Source of the DNA: Trileptium ribeirensis
Lineage: Eukaryota > Nematoda > Enoplea > Enoplida > Thoracostomopsidae
NCBI GenBank assembly: GCA_030248225.1
Contig: JASANE010027917.1
Location: forward strand, 1-64,000
Reading direction: 5' to 3'
Length of the DNA stretch: 64,000 bases
Of the stretch, positions 11,554-23,216 are shown one piece after another; positions within the stretch are counted from its first letter, which is position 1; every line of letters starts with the position of its first letter. The notes below the pieces were generated by a model that was not told the DNA's origin, did no database searches, and saw nothing but the letters and a program-made list of their open reading frames with translations. The position numbers were made by a program, and so were the translations under genes.

Positions 11554-12080
11554 CAACACCTCCGGTATTGGGATATCCGGATCCGTACAGGCCGTTTATA
11601 TATCTTGTACACCGACGCAAGCAAGCATGGCATCGGATATATTCTATCCCAAGAAGAGAAACGGGAAACGAACATGTGATCCGCTGTGGCAGCAACAAGT
11701 ACCCCGACGAAGAAACCCGGTACTCGAAAACGGAACAAGAATGCCTGGCAGTAATCCGCCCGGTTCAATACTTTCGGCCGTACTTGTTGGGAAACCATAC
11801 AACGATGATCACGAACCATGCACCATTTGTCCAAATCCTCAATAAGAAACGACCGCTGGAACAAATGACCGTGCGATTGGCACGAATGGCGAACAAGATC
11901 CTCGAGTACGAGTACACAATCGTATACAAACCAGGACGATACCACCAAAATACGGATTGCATGTCACCAGTAGTTCCTGGAACCGAAAATATGGAATCGG
12001 ATGGTAAAGAAGTAAAGAACCAGTACAAACTACTGGTGACCAAAACAACTGGCGTAAAAAACAACAAGCGATCCAAATAA
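11550..12080 (+). pseudogene. Gypsy copy 1: RNase H
   Basis: The region reads as the Gypsy RNase H: PPVLGYPDPYRPFI, then the LYTDAS-type block is out of frame near 11610, followed by ETRYSKTEQECLAVI, GNHTTMITNHAPFVQIL and EYEYTIVYKPGRYHQN. Asn replaces the Asp expected in TDH (ITNHAP), and the first catalytic Asp lies in a frameshifted piece. The end of the domain runs into a charged linker. The matching segment in the inverted repeat (23284-23768) keeps TDHAP, showing that the change here is private to this copy. Confidence 0.75.
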
Positions 12081-13083
12081 GAACGAAATGAGCCAGTAAG
12101 AAGAAACAAAAAGAACAACAACTCAAGAAAGATCAAAGAAAAGGAAACCAAAGAATCAAAAACTATTTGATAGCTGCGGTGGATTAAGAAGAATCCGACT
12201 CTGAAGTATCTTTGATATTCGAAACAGAGATACCAGTTCAACCAACGCAAGGAGAAGACGTTCAGTGGTCCGATATCGGAAGCCAAAACTAAACGGGAAG
12301 AGGCAAATAATCAGTGACCGGTGGCGGACGGAAGAAGTACAATCGGAGGAAAGATCCGCAAAGTCAAAAGAAGAGTCGAATAAAGGACGAACCCAATAAA
12401 AGATCAAGTGGAAAAGAGAAAGAACATCAACAAAAGGAAAGGCCCGATCGACCAGAAACATGATAACACTTAGTGACGATAGCGAGGAAGACGAAAACCA
12501 GTTGAAATCGTGGGCGAAACTTCAGAAGGATACATTATACTTAAACTCCTTGATGACGAAAACAAACGGAGCAACCACTATCACAACGGCGGGAGCAACA
12601 AAGGAGGAAAGTTCGAGTGGAACCACTGGTAGAAACGGACCAAAGATTTGAACCAAACGAACGACTGGAGGAAAGATTAGAATCAGATGAAGAATTGGAA
12701 CAACCAGACGCACCCGAAGAACCAGAAATAACCGAAGCCGAGATGTACTCGCAATACTTCAGATTAGAACCACCATGGACATCAGACCTCGTGCGCGCAC
12801 AAAAGAAGACCCATGTATCCACTCGTTCAAGCACTACATCGAGCATAACGAATTCGTGGATACGACACTCGATTTCGAAAAGAAATGGATTGTGGCACAT
12901 GAACACTAATTCAACATCTTCGGCGACATCCCGTACAGGCTACGAAGAAAAGATCGACCACAACAAACCGAACCATGGGAATTCCAGATTGTGGTACCTC
13001 GCGATTTCCGACGACCGTTATTCGAAATGTACCACACATCAAAGTACGGAGGACGCTTGTGATACGAGAAAGTATGGTCGAAA
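12081..13083 (+). pseudogene. Gypsy copy 1: charged linker and integrase N-terminus
   Basis: A Glu/Lys/Arg-rich linker with several stops joins RNase H to the integrase. The integrase part shows PLFEMYHTSKYGGRL-type sequence in pieces (about 13015-13065), the H2C2 zinc domain. In this family the second His of the usual GGHxG block is Arg (GGRL), and the same residue is seen in the inverted-repeat copies, so it predates this copy. Linker segments match 22600-23210 (minus) and 23700-24240 (plus), which helps to align the three copies. Confidence 0.6.
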
Positions 13084-13713
13084 ATGACAAGAAAGTTTTT
13101 CTGGCCGACCATGACCGGCGACCTACGACAATATATAGAAGAATATATTCCTTATGCCCGATTTCGTCAAGGACCGAAAAAAAGAAACCCGCTTCAACCG
13201 ATCAAAGGCCTAGCACCATTCCACATGCTAGGCATCGTCATTGGACCATTACCACCAACCCAATCCGGCAACAATTATATCATCTGTTTTATAGATTACT
13301 CCACGAAATGGCCCGAAGTGTTCGCAGTACCAGACCAAACAGCAACGCGATAGCCATCGACATCATTGGACCATTACCACCAACCCAATCCGGCAACAAG
13401 TATATATATCATCTGTTTCATAGATTACTTCACGAAATGGCCCGAATCGTTCGCAGTACCAGACCAAACAGCCAACACGATAACCAAACTTTTCATCGAA
13501 AGAATTGTGTGTCGACATGGAGTCCCTCGCGTAGTAATAACCGACCAAGGCCCTTGTTTCACTGCTGAGAACTTTACGAAAGAATTGGCACAAATTGGAA
13601 CAAAGAAAGTGTACTCAGCCCCATATCATCATCAAGCAAATGGACTGGTTGAAAGATGGACCCAAACACTCAAGGCGATGCTCAAACAAACAACAGAATT
13701 AACTACTGACTAG
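13084..13713 (+). pseudogene. Gypsy copy 1: integrase core, truncated
   Basis: DDE integrase blocks are visible: FFWPTMTGDLRQYIE, the CxxC position (here YIPYAR, so the first Cys of CIPCAR is Tyr), FIDYFTKWPESFAVPDQT, RHGVPRVVITDQGPCFTAENF with the second Asp, and HHQANGLVERWTQTLKAML with the catalytic Glu. A 125-bp tandem duplication (13230-13486) repeats the first-Asp block. In the first unit the Asp is Val and in the second it is Asp. The frame ends at TAG 13711-13713 and everything downstream (integrase C-terminus, PHD finger) is missing. The junction at 13705-13735 contains a short piece (tcggtagtggaact) resembling the 5' end of the repeat at 44209. The copy is dead. Confidence 0.8.
13230..13486 (+). 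repeat. 125-bp tandem duplication inside the integrase
   Basis: The block beginning attggaccattaccacc and ending in the codons for VPDQTA occurs twice, with its marker words 125 bp apart (13241 and 13366). The two units differ at a few bases. The inverted-repeat Gypsy copies have one unit only, so this is a local duplication. Confidence 0.75.
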
Positions 13714-13859
13714 TCGGTAGTGGAACTGGGAAGGTAACAAGGGCCGGTTGAATGGGAAAGAAATAAAACCGGAACGGTAGCGTCAGTGGTAGACGCAGTC
13801 TGGACGAAGGTGGTAAATGGTGATGAAAGAAATGAAAGATGGGAAGGTAACCGAGATAA

Positions 13860-15236
13860 AAACAGATAGGGAATGAACTCAAGAGGCAAAGTTAAGGGCT
13901 TCGGCCTGTGGTGTTTAGGGTTCACCGCTGAAAAGGAGGCATTACAAGTGGTATGGCATCGCTGGCACTGTCCTGGAATGGTTCCATCTTACCTTACTGA
14001 TCGTAGACGATTTCTCTTTGAACAGGATATGATTCCTCGTGGACTGAGGTTTCAAGTGGCGTTCCTAGGGCTCCGTTCTCGGTCCATTCGGATGTTTGTC
14101 GTTTTTGTAATGATATTGACAATTATGTTTCCGGGGCGATATTTAGGTATGCTGACGATTTGAAACTTGCACGTCGAGATTATTAAAACATCGAATGAAT
14201 GCTTTTTCGACGCAATGCAAGCAGATTTAGATGGTTTGTCGGCCTTCTGCGACGACTGAACTTGAATGTAAATTGTAATAAATGTCATGTGATGCTTTCG
14301 GATATGATAATCCTAGGGTAGCCTATTCTCTATGTAATAACCTGCTGCATATATCGACGCGAGAACTTGATCTTGGAGTTGTGGTTTGCGATAACCTGAA
14401 ATTTTCGGAGCACTGTAGCAGAGTTACTCGGAAAGCGTTTGTCATAATTAATATTTTGCGGCGTACTATTCAACTCTGGACTAAAAAAGTTTGGCTGAAC
14501 CTCTATCGTTTCCTTGTCAGGCCCACGTCGAATATGCTATGAGTGCTTGGTCACCATGTCTCTTGCGAGATATTGCTGCCATTGAACGGGTCCGAAGAGT
14601 TGCCACCAAAGTTGATACCGTCTATTCGACACATGACCTACCACGATCAACTCCAATTTCTTATACTTCAAACACTCCAGACTCGGCGACTTCGGAGCGA
14701 TCTAATCTGTCTATACAAAACGTTTCATGGTGACATCGATTTGTCAACATCACCTTTTTATTTTGTTCCCGGATGCGAACAGACGCGAGGCCATAATTTT
14801 AAAACTGAGACGATAGACATTCCCAGGATGGATTTGCGGCGTCAATTTTTTAGCCATAGAGTGGTCCGTTTTTGGACATCTACGCTGGGATGTCGTAATG
14901 CTTTAGCATAGAGTGGTCCGTTTGGACGATCTACGCTGGGATCTCGTAAATGCTTTAGCCATAGAGTGGTCCGTTTTTGGAACAATCTACGCTGGGATGT
15001 CGTAAATGCTTTAGCCATAGAGTGGTCCGTTTTTGGAACAATCTACGCTGGGATGTCGTAAATGCTTTAGCCATACAGTCGTCCGTTTTTCGGAACAATC
15101 TACGCTGGGATGTCGTAAATGCTTTAGCCATAGAGTGGTCCGTTTTTGGACAGATCTACGCTGGGATGTCGTAAATGCGACAACCCTGTCATCTTTCAAG
15201 CGACGGTTGCATGCGTCTAATGTACTTCCTGTTTAA
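13860..15236 (+). pseudogene. 5'-truncated CR1-like LINE reverse transcriptase, copy A
   Basis: This is a more decayed version of the LINE in the inverted-repeat arms (26940-28236). It retains pieces of the RT: the 'GIAGTVLEWF...YLTDRR' block near 13965-14010, VNCNKCHVM (about 14270), RELDLGVVVCDNLKFSEHCSR, the MSAWSPCLLRD block and FKRRLHASNVLPV at the end. The central SSGVPQGSVLGP and YADD blocks are disrupted by indels. The end of the ORF is displaced by a 56-bp minisatellite (14851-15176). It is joined directly to the truncated Gypsy copy. The class (CR1/Jockey-like) is inferred from the RT blocks; no endonuclease is present. Confidence 0.75.
14851..15176 (+). repeat. 56-bp minisatellite in LINE copy A
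   Basis: About six units of a sequence marked by 'tagagtggtccg', 'tttttgga' and 'ctgggatgtcgtaaatg' follow one another, each about 51-56 bp, with marker positions near 14858, 14909, 14963, 15018, 15074 and 15131. The unit is part of the LINE coding end (HRVVRFWNNLRWDVVNAL). Because 56 is not a multiple of three, each unit shifts the reading frame. Homologous arrays occur at 18622-18955 and 27893-28175. Confidence 0.85.
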
Positions 15237-16345
15237 AGTGATTGTTTATTTTTTCTTCAAATCATCTTGCCTTGCCTCTGCAAGGCTGAATCCGTCCTCC
15301 GTCCAATCGTCTGTTTCGCTCCGGCTGGCTCGAGGAACAGTGCTGCAATCGACTTCAAATAACGACAGACAATTCGGGGGATGAAGGTGACTATGAACCA
15401 GAGGGGCTTCTGGGTCCGAACCGAGAGCACGCAATTTTGCCAGGGGCCATTTTGCCAAAAGAAAAAGGGTTCAGAATCCTGTCAGAAACAATGCCAAAAC
15501 GCTTTTGATGAGAGAGAAAAAGCGATTTTGAAGCAAATTTGGTAAAATTTGAGAATTTTTTGGCTTCAGCACGGAATTTTGGTGCAAATTTTCATCAAAT
15601 GTTTTTTACTTTGGACCGCTCGAAACAAAAAAAATTTTTCCAAGAACCAGTGAACCCGGCGGAGCCCAAATTTTTGCCAAGAACATGAACCGAGGGGAAC
15701 CTGTTCTGAACCAGGGAAAACCGAAAAATGTCAGGCCCCCACCCCCCCCCCCCAAGTGGAGAGACCAGTATAAAAAAATATAATAAGTATTATATTATAA
15801 ATTTTTATAACGAAGTACCTTAGTGTATAAGATTGTGTTCTTCACCTAACGATATTTTTATTTGCTTTAGCGCTATGTGATTTTCAGTGGTACCACCATG
15901 TAAGCCTTTCTCCAGTCTACAGCCAATCTTTTGAAATTTTAGTACAAATTTTTATCAAATCTTTTGTACTTTGGACCGATTGGAAACAAAAAATATTTTC
16001 TAAAAAGCGGTCAATCGGCGGAGCCCAAAATTTTGCCAAGGGTTGAACCGTGGGCACCTGTTCTGAATAAGGTTGAACCGAAAATGCAGGCCCCCCACCC
16101 CCAATTTGGAGAGGCCAGTATATTATATAATAAGTATTACTAGGTTTTTATAGCGAAGTACCTTAGTGTAAGATTCTATTCTTCACCTAACGATATTTTT
16201 ATTTGCCGAAGCGCTATGTGATTTTAAGTGGTACGTCCATATAAGCCTTTCTCCAGTATACAACCAATGTTTTGGATAAAACTAAAACCATAAAACCACA
16301 GAAAATTCATCAAACCCTAAATCAGCGATTCGTCACGCATTTCAT
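15237..16345 (+). repeat. Post-LINE repeat module, copy A
   Basis: The sequence matches 28237-29320 on the right arm and the reverse complement of 17450-18562 on the left arm. It contains two diverged tandem versions of a roughly 320-350 bp unit (15580-15790 and 15940-16140) with the words 'tttggaccg', 'gccaag', 'tctgaa' and a C-rich run before 'tggagag'. The C run at about 15740-15755 has more than ten consecutive C. No coding function. It may be the 3' part of a composite or an LTR-like module. Confidence 0.6.
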
Positions 16346-17449
16346 TGCTGTGCTTAAATTGTTCGTTCATCACCATGCTGTATAAGCCACGTGCCTTCCT
16401 TTGTCTTGCTTTGCGTTCGAACGGAATAAAAATATTCTTTTATTTACTCATTGTTGTCTAGGTAATAATATCTCCAAGAAATTGAGTACGTTCATATTGC
16501 TAATGCTGTCGCTCCGCTCAAAAATGTGGTTACACTACGACTGGTATAAGTAAGTAGAAATATAGTGGTGTGAGTTAAAAGTTTTGTGGTTTTACTAAGG
16601 CATACCCTAACATTACATTCGTAACCAGGTTCAAAATATAATGGAGAATTGATATTCTTAATTCGAAATACCAAATGACACTGTTTACAAAAATTTTTTC
16701 ATGTGACCATCAAAGGTTTTTGTCGTTACATATATATCTCTATTTTGGCTCTAAGCAATCAATATGTATGTACCGGCGTTAAATCGTGTGATTCGACTAT
16801 CTATAAGCAAATTTTGTGTTTCTAATCTTCGAAAAATGACAGACTTCCGCTTTTCTTTCTAGCTTACGCCGACACAGGATCTTTAAAGCATGAGGCTCTA
16901 AACCAAAGTGGAAGACTTAAGGATCTTCTCTTTGAGAATGTCAATAACCAGGACAATACGTACAAACTATGCACACAGATAATTTGTGCATACTGTCGAA
17001 CAGCCAGAATAAAACAAACCCACAACACAACTCTAACAAACAACAACAACTTCACTCAGCTCAACTAGATAATGTAATGAGTTCCCGTAGCTAAGAAGAG
17101 AGTTTAAGCACGAATACCACCCAAATTTAGTTTATTTTTAGTTAATAAATTTTTCCGGGTTTTTCGGCTTGTGGGTGAACTTGACTCATTGGGATCCCAC
17201 CAATATAGGTTTTTGAGAAAATTCCCATTGGTCGGGGGTTTTCAAATCTTCCAAAAGCATGAGTCGTCAATTATGTGGTTGATGCGACTCCTCTGCTGTT
17301 GGCCCGTGGAGTTTAATTTGATTTAGTTTTGCTTTTTGTTAATCAGTCTTGATTTGCCGTCAACGAATTTGGTGCGCAAAGGTTGCGCTGTCCACACATG
17401 TTATTCTTTTATAATATTGTTGTTGGTTTAGTAATCACAAGCAAAGAAA

Positions 17450-18562
17450 TGCGTGACGAATCGCTGATTTAGGGGTTTTCTCAATGAATTTTCTGTGGTT
17501 TTATGGTTTTAGTTTTGGATTCCAAAACATTGGTTGTATACTGGAGAAAGGCTTATATGGACGTACCACTTAAAATCACATAGCGCTTCGGCAAATAAAA
17601 ATATCGTTAGGTGAAGAATACAATCTTACACTAAGGTACTTCGCTATAAAAACCTAGTAATACTTATTATATAATATACTGGCCTCTCCAAATTGGGGGG
17701 TGGGGGCCCTGGCATTTTCGGTTCAACCTTATTCAGAACAGGTGCCCACGGTTCAACCCTTGGCAAAATTTTGGGCTCCGCCGATTCACCGCTTTTTAGA
17801 AAATATTTTTTGTTTCCAATCGGTCCAAAGTACAAAAGATTTGATAAAAATTTGTACTAAAATTTCAAAAGATTGGCTGTAGACTGGAGAAAGGCTTACA
17901 TGGTGGTACCACTTAAAATCACATAGCGCTAAAGCAAATAAAAATATCGTTAGGTGAAGAACACAATCTTATACACTAAGGTACTTCGTTATAAAAATCT
18001 AGAATATAATACTTATTATAATATTATATACTGGTCTCTCCAAATTGGGGGGTGGGGTGGGGGCCTGACATTTTTCGGTTTTCCCTGGTTCAGAACAGGT
18101 TCCCCTCGGTTCATGTTCCTGGCAAAAATTTGGGCTCCCCCGGGTTCACTGGTTCTTGGAAAAATTTTTTTTGTTTCGAGCGGTCCAAAGTACAAAAACA
18201 TTTGATCAAAATTTGCACCAAAATTCCGTGCTGAAGCCAAAAAATTCTCAAATTTTACCAAATTTGCTTCAAAATCGCTTTTTCTCTCCATCAAAAGCGT
18301 TTTGGCATTGTTTCTGACAGGATTTTTAACCCTTTTTCTTTTGGCAAAATGGCCCCTGGCAAAATTGCGTGCCCCCGGTTCGGACCCAGAAGCCCCTCTG
18401 GTTCATAGTCACCTTCATCCCCCGAATTGTCTGTCGTTATTTGAAGTCGATTGCAGCACTGTTCCTCGAGCCAGCCGGAGCGAAACAGACGATTGGACGG
18501 AGGACGGATTCAGCCTTGCAGAGGCAAGGCAAGATGATTTGAAGAAAAAATAAACAATCACT
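17450..18562 (-). repeat. Post-LINE repeat module, left arm
   Basis: Reverse complement of the module at 15237-16345 and 28237-29320. Two diverged tandem units are seen (17690-17900 and 18040-18250). The G-rich run ggggggtggggtggggg at about 18047-18063 has three or more G-tracts and could form a G-quadruplex. No gene. Confidence 0.6.
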
Positions 18563-19904
18563 TTAAACAGGAAGTACATTAGACGCATGCAACCGTCGCT
18601 TGAAAGATGACAGGGTTGTCGCATTTACGACATCCCAGCGTAGATTGTTCCAAAAACGGACCACTCTATGGCTAAAGCATTTACGACATCCCAGCGTAGA
18701 TTGTTCCAAAAACGGACCACTCTATGGCTAAAGCATTTACGACATCCCAGCGTAGATTGTTCCAAAAACGGACCACTCTATGGCTAAAGCATTTACGACA
18801 TCCCAGCGTAGATTGTTCCAAAAACGGACCACTCTATGGCTAAAGCATTTACGACATCCCAGCGTAGATTGTTCCAAAAACGGACCACTCTATGGCTAAA
18901 GCATTTACGACATCCCAGCGTAGATTGTTCCAAAAACGGACCACTCTATGGCTAAAAAATTGACGCCGCAAATCCATCCTGGGAATGTCTATCGTCTCAG
19001 TTTTAAAATTATGGCCTCGCGTCTGTTCGCATCCGGGAACAAAATAAAGTGATGTTGACAAATCGATGTCACCATGAAACGTTTTGTATAGACAGATTAG
19101 ATCGCCCCGAAGTCGCCGAGTCTGGAGTGTTTGAAGTATAAGAAATTGGAGTCGATCGTGGTAGGTCATGTGTCGAATAGACGGTATCAACTTTGTGGCA
19201 ACTCTTTGGACCCGTTCAATGGCAGCAATATCTCGCAAGAGACATGGTGACCAAGCACTCATAGCATATTCGACGTGGGCCTGACAAGGAAACGATAGAG
19301 GTTCAGCCAAACTTTTTTTAGTCCAGAGTTGAATAGTACGCCGCAAAATATTAATTATGACAAACGCTTTCCGAGTAACTCTGCTACAGTGCTCCGAAAA
19401 TTTCAGGTTATCGCAAACCACAACTCCAAGATCAAGTTCTCGTGTTGATATATGCAGCAGGTTATTACATAGAGAATAGGCTACCCTAGGATTATCATAT
19501 CCGAAATGCATCACATGACATTTATTACAATTTACATTCATGTTCCAGTCGTCGCAGAAGGCCGACAAACCATCTAAATCTGCTTGCATTGCGTCGAAAA
19601 AGCATTCATTCGATGTTTTAATAACTCGACGTGCAAGTTTCAAATCGTCAGCATACTTAAATATCGCCCCGGAAACATAATTGTCAATATCATTTACAAA
19701 AACGACAAACATCAATGGACCTAGAACGGAGCCCTGAGGAACGCCACTTGAAACCTCAGTCCACGAGGAATCATACCCGTTCAAAGAGACAAATTGTCTA
19801 CGATCAGTAAGGTAACTACGGAACCATTCCAGGACAGTGCCAGCGATGCCATACAAACTCATCTTGTAATGCCTCCTTTTCAGTGGTGAACCCCTAAACA
19901 CCAC
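18563..19904 (-). pseudogene. CR1-like LINE reverse transcriptase, left arm
   Basis: On the minus strand one frame of 351 codons (19904 to 18849) covers the RT C-terminal half: LYGIAGTVLEWFRSYLTDRR, SSGVPQGSVLGPLMFVVFVND, the intact catalytic box KYADDLKL, VNCNKCHVMHFG, RELDLGVVV, MSAWSPCLLRD and HRVVRFWNNL. RT would copy element RNA at the target site. The frame is open only because two indels compensate: a homopolymer of seven T (19313-19319 area) shifts the frame and a family-wide missing base near 19280 shifts it back. The residues between (SLAEPLSFPCQA) are therefore out of frame. A 56-bp minisatellite then separates the frame from the true end (FKRRLHASNVLPV, stop at 18563). No endonuclease or ORF1 remains, so the copy is 5'-truncated and dead. 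Confidence 0.85.
18622..18955 (-). repeat. 56-bp minisatellite, left arm
   Basis: Six units of the 56-bp repeat (markers 'cggaccactcta' at about 18656, 18712, 18769, 18825, 18881, 18937), more homogeneous than in copy A. The uniform spacing of 56 bp suggests recent expansion. Confidence 0.9.
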
Positions 19905-20770
19905 AGGCCGAAGCCCTTAACTTTGCCTCTTGAGTTCATTCCCGTATCTGTTTTTATCTCGGTTACCTTCCCATCTTTCATTTCTTTCATCACCATTTAC
20001 CACCTTCGTCCAGACTGCGTCTACCACTGACGCTACCGTTCCGGTTTTTATTTCTTTCATTCAACCGGCCCTTGTTACCTTCCCGATTTACTTCATTCAC
20101 TTCCGTCCCTGTTTTATTTCTTGTTTTGCAAACCTTCCCGATTTACTCTTCTTTGTTTGTGACCTGGTTCTTCGGACTTGCGGTCTCCCCCCAGAATTTT
20201 GAAATAAAAGCCTGAAAACATAGAAAATGTGATTAGACAATACACATTAATAACACAACAATTATTAACAAAAAATATAACACTATTTTTGTTTAGCAAA
20301 TTTGGGTTTTCTTCTTTGGACTGCACTAGGCAGAGTTATTTTTGGCACTATTATTATAGCTATTATTATGTCGTCCTTTTGGTCTAGAATGGGGTCCGTA
20401 GCGACAATGATCGTCTCTGTCAATCGTAGGGTTAAGATTCAATGTTTGAGATCACTGGCGTTTATTCGGGGCGACGGAGCTCGACGTCGTTGGGACAATT
20501 ATCACCGATTTCGTAATGTACCGGTTCTTTGGTCGATTGTCGTCTATCACCGAATCCTTTCGGTTTTGATTCTATTGTAGTTCCGTGGTCGGTTTATAGC
20601 ATTCCGGAATAGATTCTTTATTCGGTCCTGTCGTCGTCATTCCGAATCCGTTGGCCTTTGTCCTTCGTTGATTCCGTTCCGGTTCCCATCTTGTTGATCA
20701 TTTTAGGTCGGCATGAGTTCTGGGATCCCAGTGCCCCGGTCCTCTCTTCCCTCATTATTTGCCTTCCTGA
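19905..20770 (-). other. Gypsy 3' untranslated and LTR-like region, left arm
   Basis: Between the LINE and the Gypsy PHD tail. It contains a segment resembling 2425-2462 of the probable LTR (gaacccctaaacaccacaggccgaagccc at 19885-19915). No supported coding frame. Matches 26075-26935 on the right arm. Confidence 0.45.
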
Positions 20771-21250
20771 TCAACTAAGATTTGGTGAAGAAGTGACGTC
20801 CGAACGGCTCACCACCTCCTCCACCTCGAATTTTGTTGTTCTTTTGAACACCGATTGTGGATTTAGGGTCCTTTCGTTCACCGATTGTTGATTTCGAATT
20901 ATTTTTGATCGATTTGTCGTTGTTTTTCGGGTCGCTTTTCGTTTGCTGGTCTGTTTTCGCTCATTCCTGCATTGTTCAGCCCTGGCTCCGTATGTGTGGT
21001 CATGTACCACTCCATGTAGAATATGTTCTTGCGTTGTGTAAATTTTGATGCATGGGGGACTATACCACAGGGCTTCTAGAGGATCATCTTCCAATTCTAC
21101 GCATGCCTGGTGATACCACAAAAACATCTGTCGCATTGTACCCATTTGATAATAAGCCCAGTTTCGTTATCTTCTTTCCATGAGCCCATGCATTTTCCAC
21201 AATAATAGTCCTCGGGGCTAATCGTTGGCGTGATTCTTTTTGAACGCCCT
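20771..21250 (-). pseudogene. Gypsy PHD-finger C-terminus, left arm
   Basis: The minus strand reads EDYYCGKCMGSW...VQCDRCF in one frame and LWYHQACVELEDDPLEALWY in another, followed by a basic tail rich in Lys/Arg/Thr that ends at 20771. It is the mirror copy of 25600-26074. The same one-base frame change after CDRCF and the same Ser in place of the seventh zinc-ligand Cys are present in both arms, so they predate the duplication. See the right-arm entry for the domain argument. Here an additional stop lies just before the finger (near 21255). Confidence 0.7.
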
Positions 21251-23216
21251 TAGTTAAGCTTCGTAAACTGCGTAATCTTCCAGATCACCACCGAAATGTT
21301 TCAATTGTGTGCAGTTGTACCATTTTGGATGTTGAGTTGCGCTACCGACCTTCACTAATAAGATATTCGGGAATTTAACTTCGACCACGCGGAAAAGTCG
21401 ATCGAACTCCGGATGATAGACGCTGCTATAGGGGCCCATCGATGATTTATTTGGGTTCTTTATTAAGACTAGGTCACCGTTGTTAAACGTTCTTTTCTTT
21501 GCTCTCCGATCGAAATACTGTTTGTACTGGTTTTGTGCTAACAATAGTCTTTTTCTTACTCGTTCCCATGCTACTGTTAATCTATCGATCAATTATGGGG
21601 CGTATCCATCATCTGTGGTTGCCGTTAAGAATCCATGAATCGGGTTTTCTCCAGGTAGATCGGGATTACGGCCATGTAGAAGGAAGAATGGGGTTTGGCC
21701 TGTTGAAGCGTGGACCGCTGTTCTGTATGCGAAGCACAACGGCTCCAGGAATTCGTCCCATTTGCCAGGAGTTAATTCTGTTGTTGGTTTGAGCATCGCC
21801 TTGAGTGTTTGGTTCCATTGTCAACTGTCCATTTGCTTGGTGATCATATAGGGCTGAGTACACTTTCTTTATTCGAATTTGTGCCAATTCTTTCGTAAAG
21901 TTCTCGGCAGTGAAGCAAGGGCCTTGGTCGGTTAGTACTACGCGATGGATTCCATGTCGACACACGATTCTTTCGATAAATAATTTAGTAATCGTCGTTG
22001 CCGTTTGATCGTGTACTGCGAACGCTTCGTGCCATTTCGTGAAATAGTCCATGAAACAAATGATGTAGATACTTGTTACCGGATTGAGTTTGTGGTAAGG
22101 GTCCATTGATGTCGATGCCTAGCATGTGGAATGGTGCTAGGGCCTTGATCGTTTGAAGCGGGTTTCTTCGTTTGGGTCCTTGTTGAAATCGAGCACACGG
22201 AATACATTCTATGTATTGTCGTAGGTCGCGGGTCATGCTCGGCCAGAAAAACTTTCTCGTGATTTTCGACCATACTTCTCGAATCCCAAGCGTCCTCCGT
22301 ACTTTGACGTGTGGTACATTTCGAATAGTGGTCGTCGGAAGTCGGGAGGTAACACAATCTGGAATTCCCATGGTTCGGTTTGTTGTGGCCGATCTTTTCT
22401 TCGTAGCCTGTACAGGATGTCGCCGAAGATGATGAATTGCTGTTCATATGCCACAATCCATTTCTTTTCGAATTCGGGTGTAGTATCCAGGAATTCGTTA
22501 TGCTCGATGTAGTGCTTCAACGAGTGGATACATTGGTCTTCGTTTTGTGCGCGCGCGAGTTCTTCTGGTGCCCATGGTGATTCCAATCTGAAATATTGTG
22601 ACTACATCTCGGCCTCGGCTATTTCGGGTTCTTCAGGTGCGTTTGGTTGGTTCAATTCTTCATCTGATTCTAATCTTTCCTCCTGTCGTTCCTTTAGTTC
22701 CAATATTTGGTCCGTTTCTATCAATGGTTCCACTCGGACTTTTCTTTTTGATCGCTTTTGATGTTGTGATATTGGTTGTTCGGTTTGTTTTTCGTCATCA
22801 AGGAGTTTAAGTATACTGTCTTCTTCTGAAGTTTCGCCCGTGGTTTCAATTGGTTGTTCGTCTTCATCGCTATCGTTACTAAGTGTTATCATGTTTCTGG
22901 TCGATCGAGTCTTTTCCTTGTTCTTTCTCTTTCCCACTTGATCTTTTATTGGGTTCGTTCTTTATTCGATCCTTCTTTTGACTTTGCGGATCTGTCTTCC
23001 GATAAGGTCGTACTTCTTTCGTCCGCCACTGGTCACTAATTCTTTGCCTCTTCCCGTTTCGTTTTGGCTTCTGATATCGGACCACTGTCCGTCTTCTCCT
23101 GCTAACTTATCTTTTCGAAAGATACTCAGAGCATTCTCATCCACCGCAGCATCGAACTCTCGTCCTCCTCGATCTCCAGTCTCCCTCACGGCCCATACAC
23201 ACACCAACAAGCACAA
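21251..23216 (-). pseudogene. Gypsy linker and integrase, left arm
   Basis: Reading leftward on the minus strand: a charged linker (DGQWSDIRSQNETGRGKEL, from about 23216), LLDDEKQTEQPISQHQKRSKRK, the acidic stretch, the H2C2 zinc region with CIPCARFQQGPKRRNPL, FMDYFTKWHEAFAV, VLTDQGPCFTAENF, then FAYRTAVHASTGQTPF and the C-terminal VRKRLLLAQNQYKQYFDRRA with FRVVEVKFPNILLVKVG. Integrase would insert element cDNA into chromosomes. The catalytic-Glu block (NGLVERW in copy 1) is lost to a small deletion here. The copy starts inside the linker, so RT and RNase H are absent. Mirror of the right arm. Confidence 0.8.

Larger units (their letters stand above)
16341..22803 (-). repeat. Left arm of a ~6.4-kb inverted repeat
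   Basis: The arm is the near-exact reverse complement of 24042-30447. Paired landmarks keep an almost constant coordinate sum: the LINE ORF start (19904 with 26940), the PHD-tail ORF (20771-21145 with 25700-26074), and the chromatid-like end motif at 16341 with 30447. It carries, reading from the centre outward, Gypsy integrase and PHD, LINE RT, a minisatellite, G-rich repeats and a module of about 1.1 kb (16341-17450) absent from copy A. Predicted proteins of the arms are almost identical, so the duplication is recent or is maintained by gene conversion. An assembly artefact must be excluded. Confidence 0.85.
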
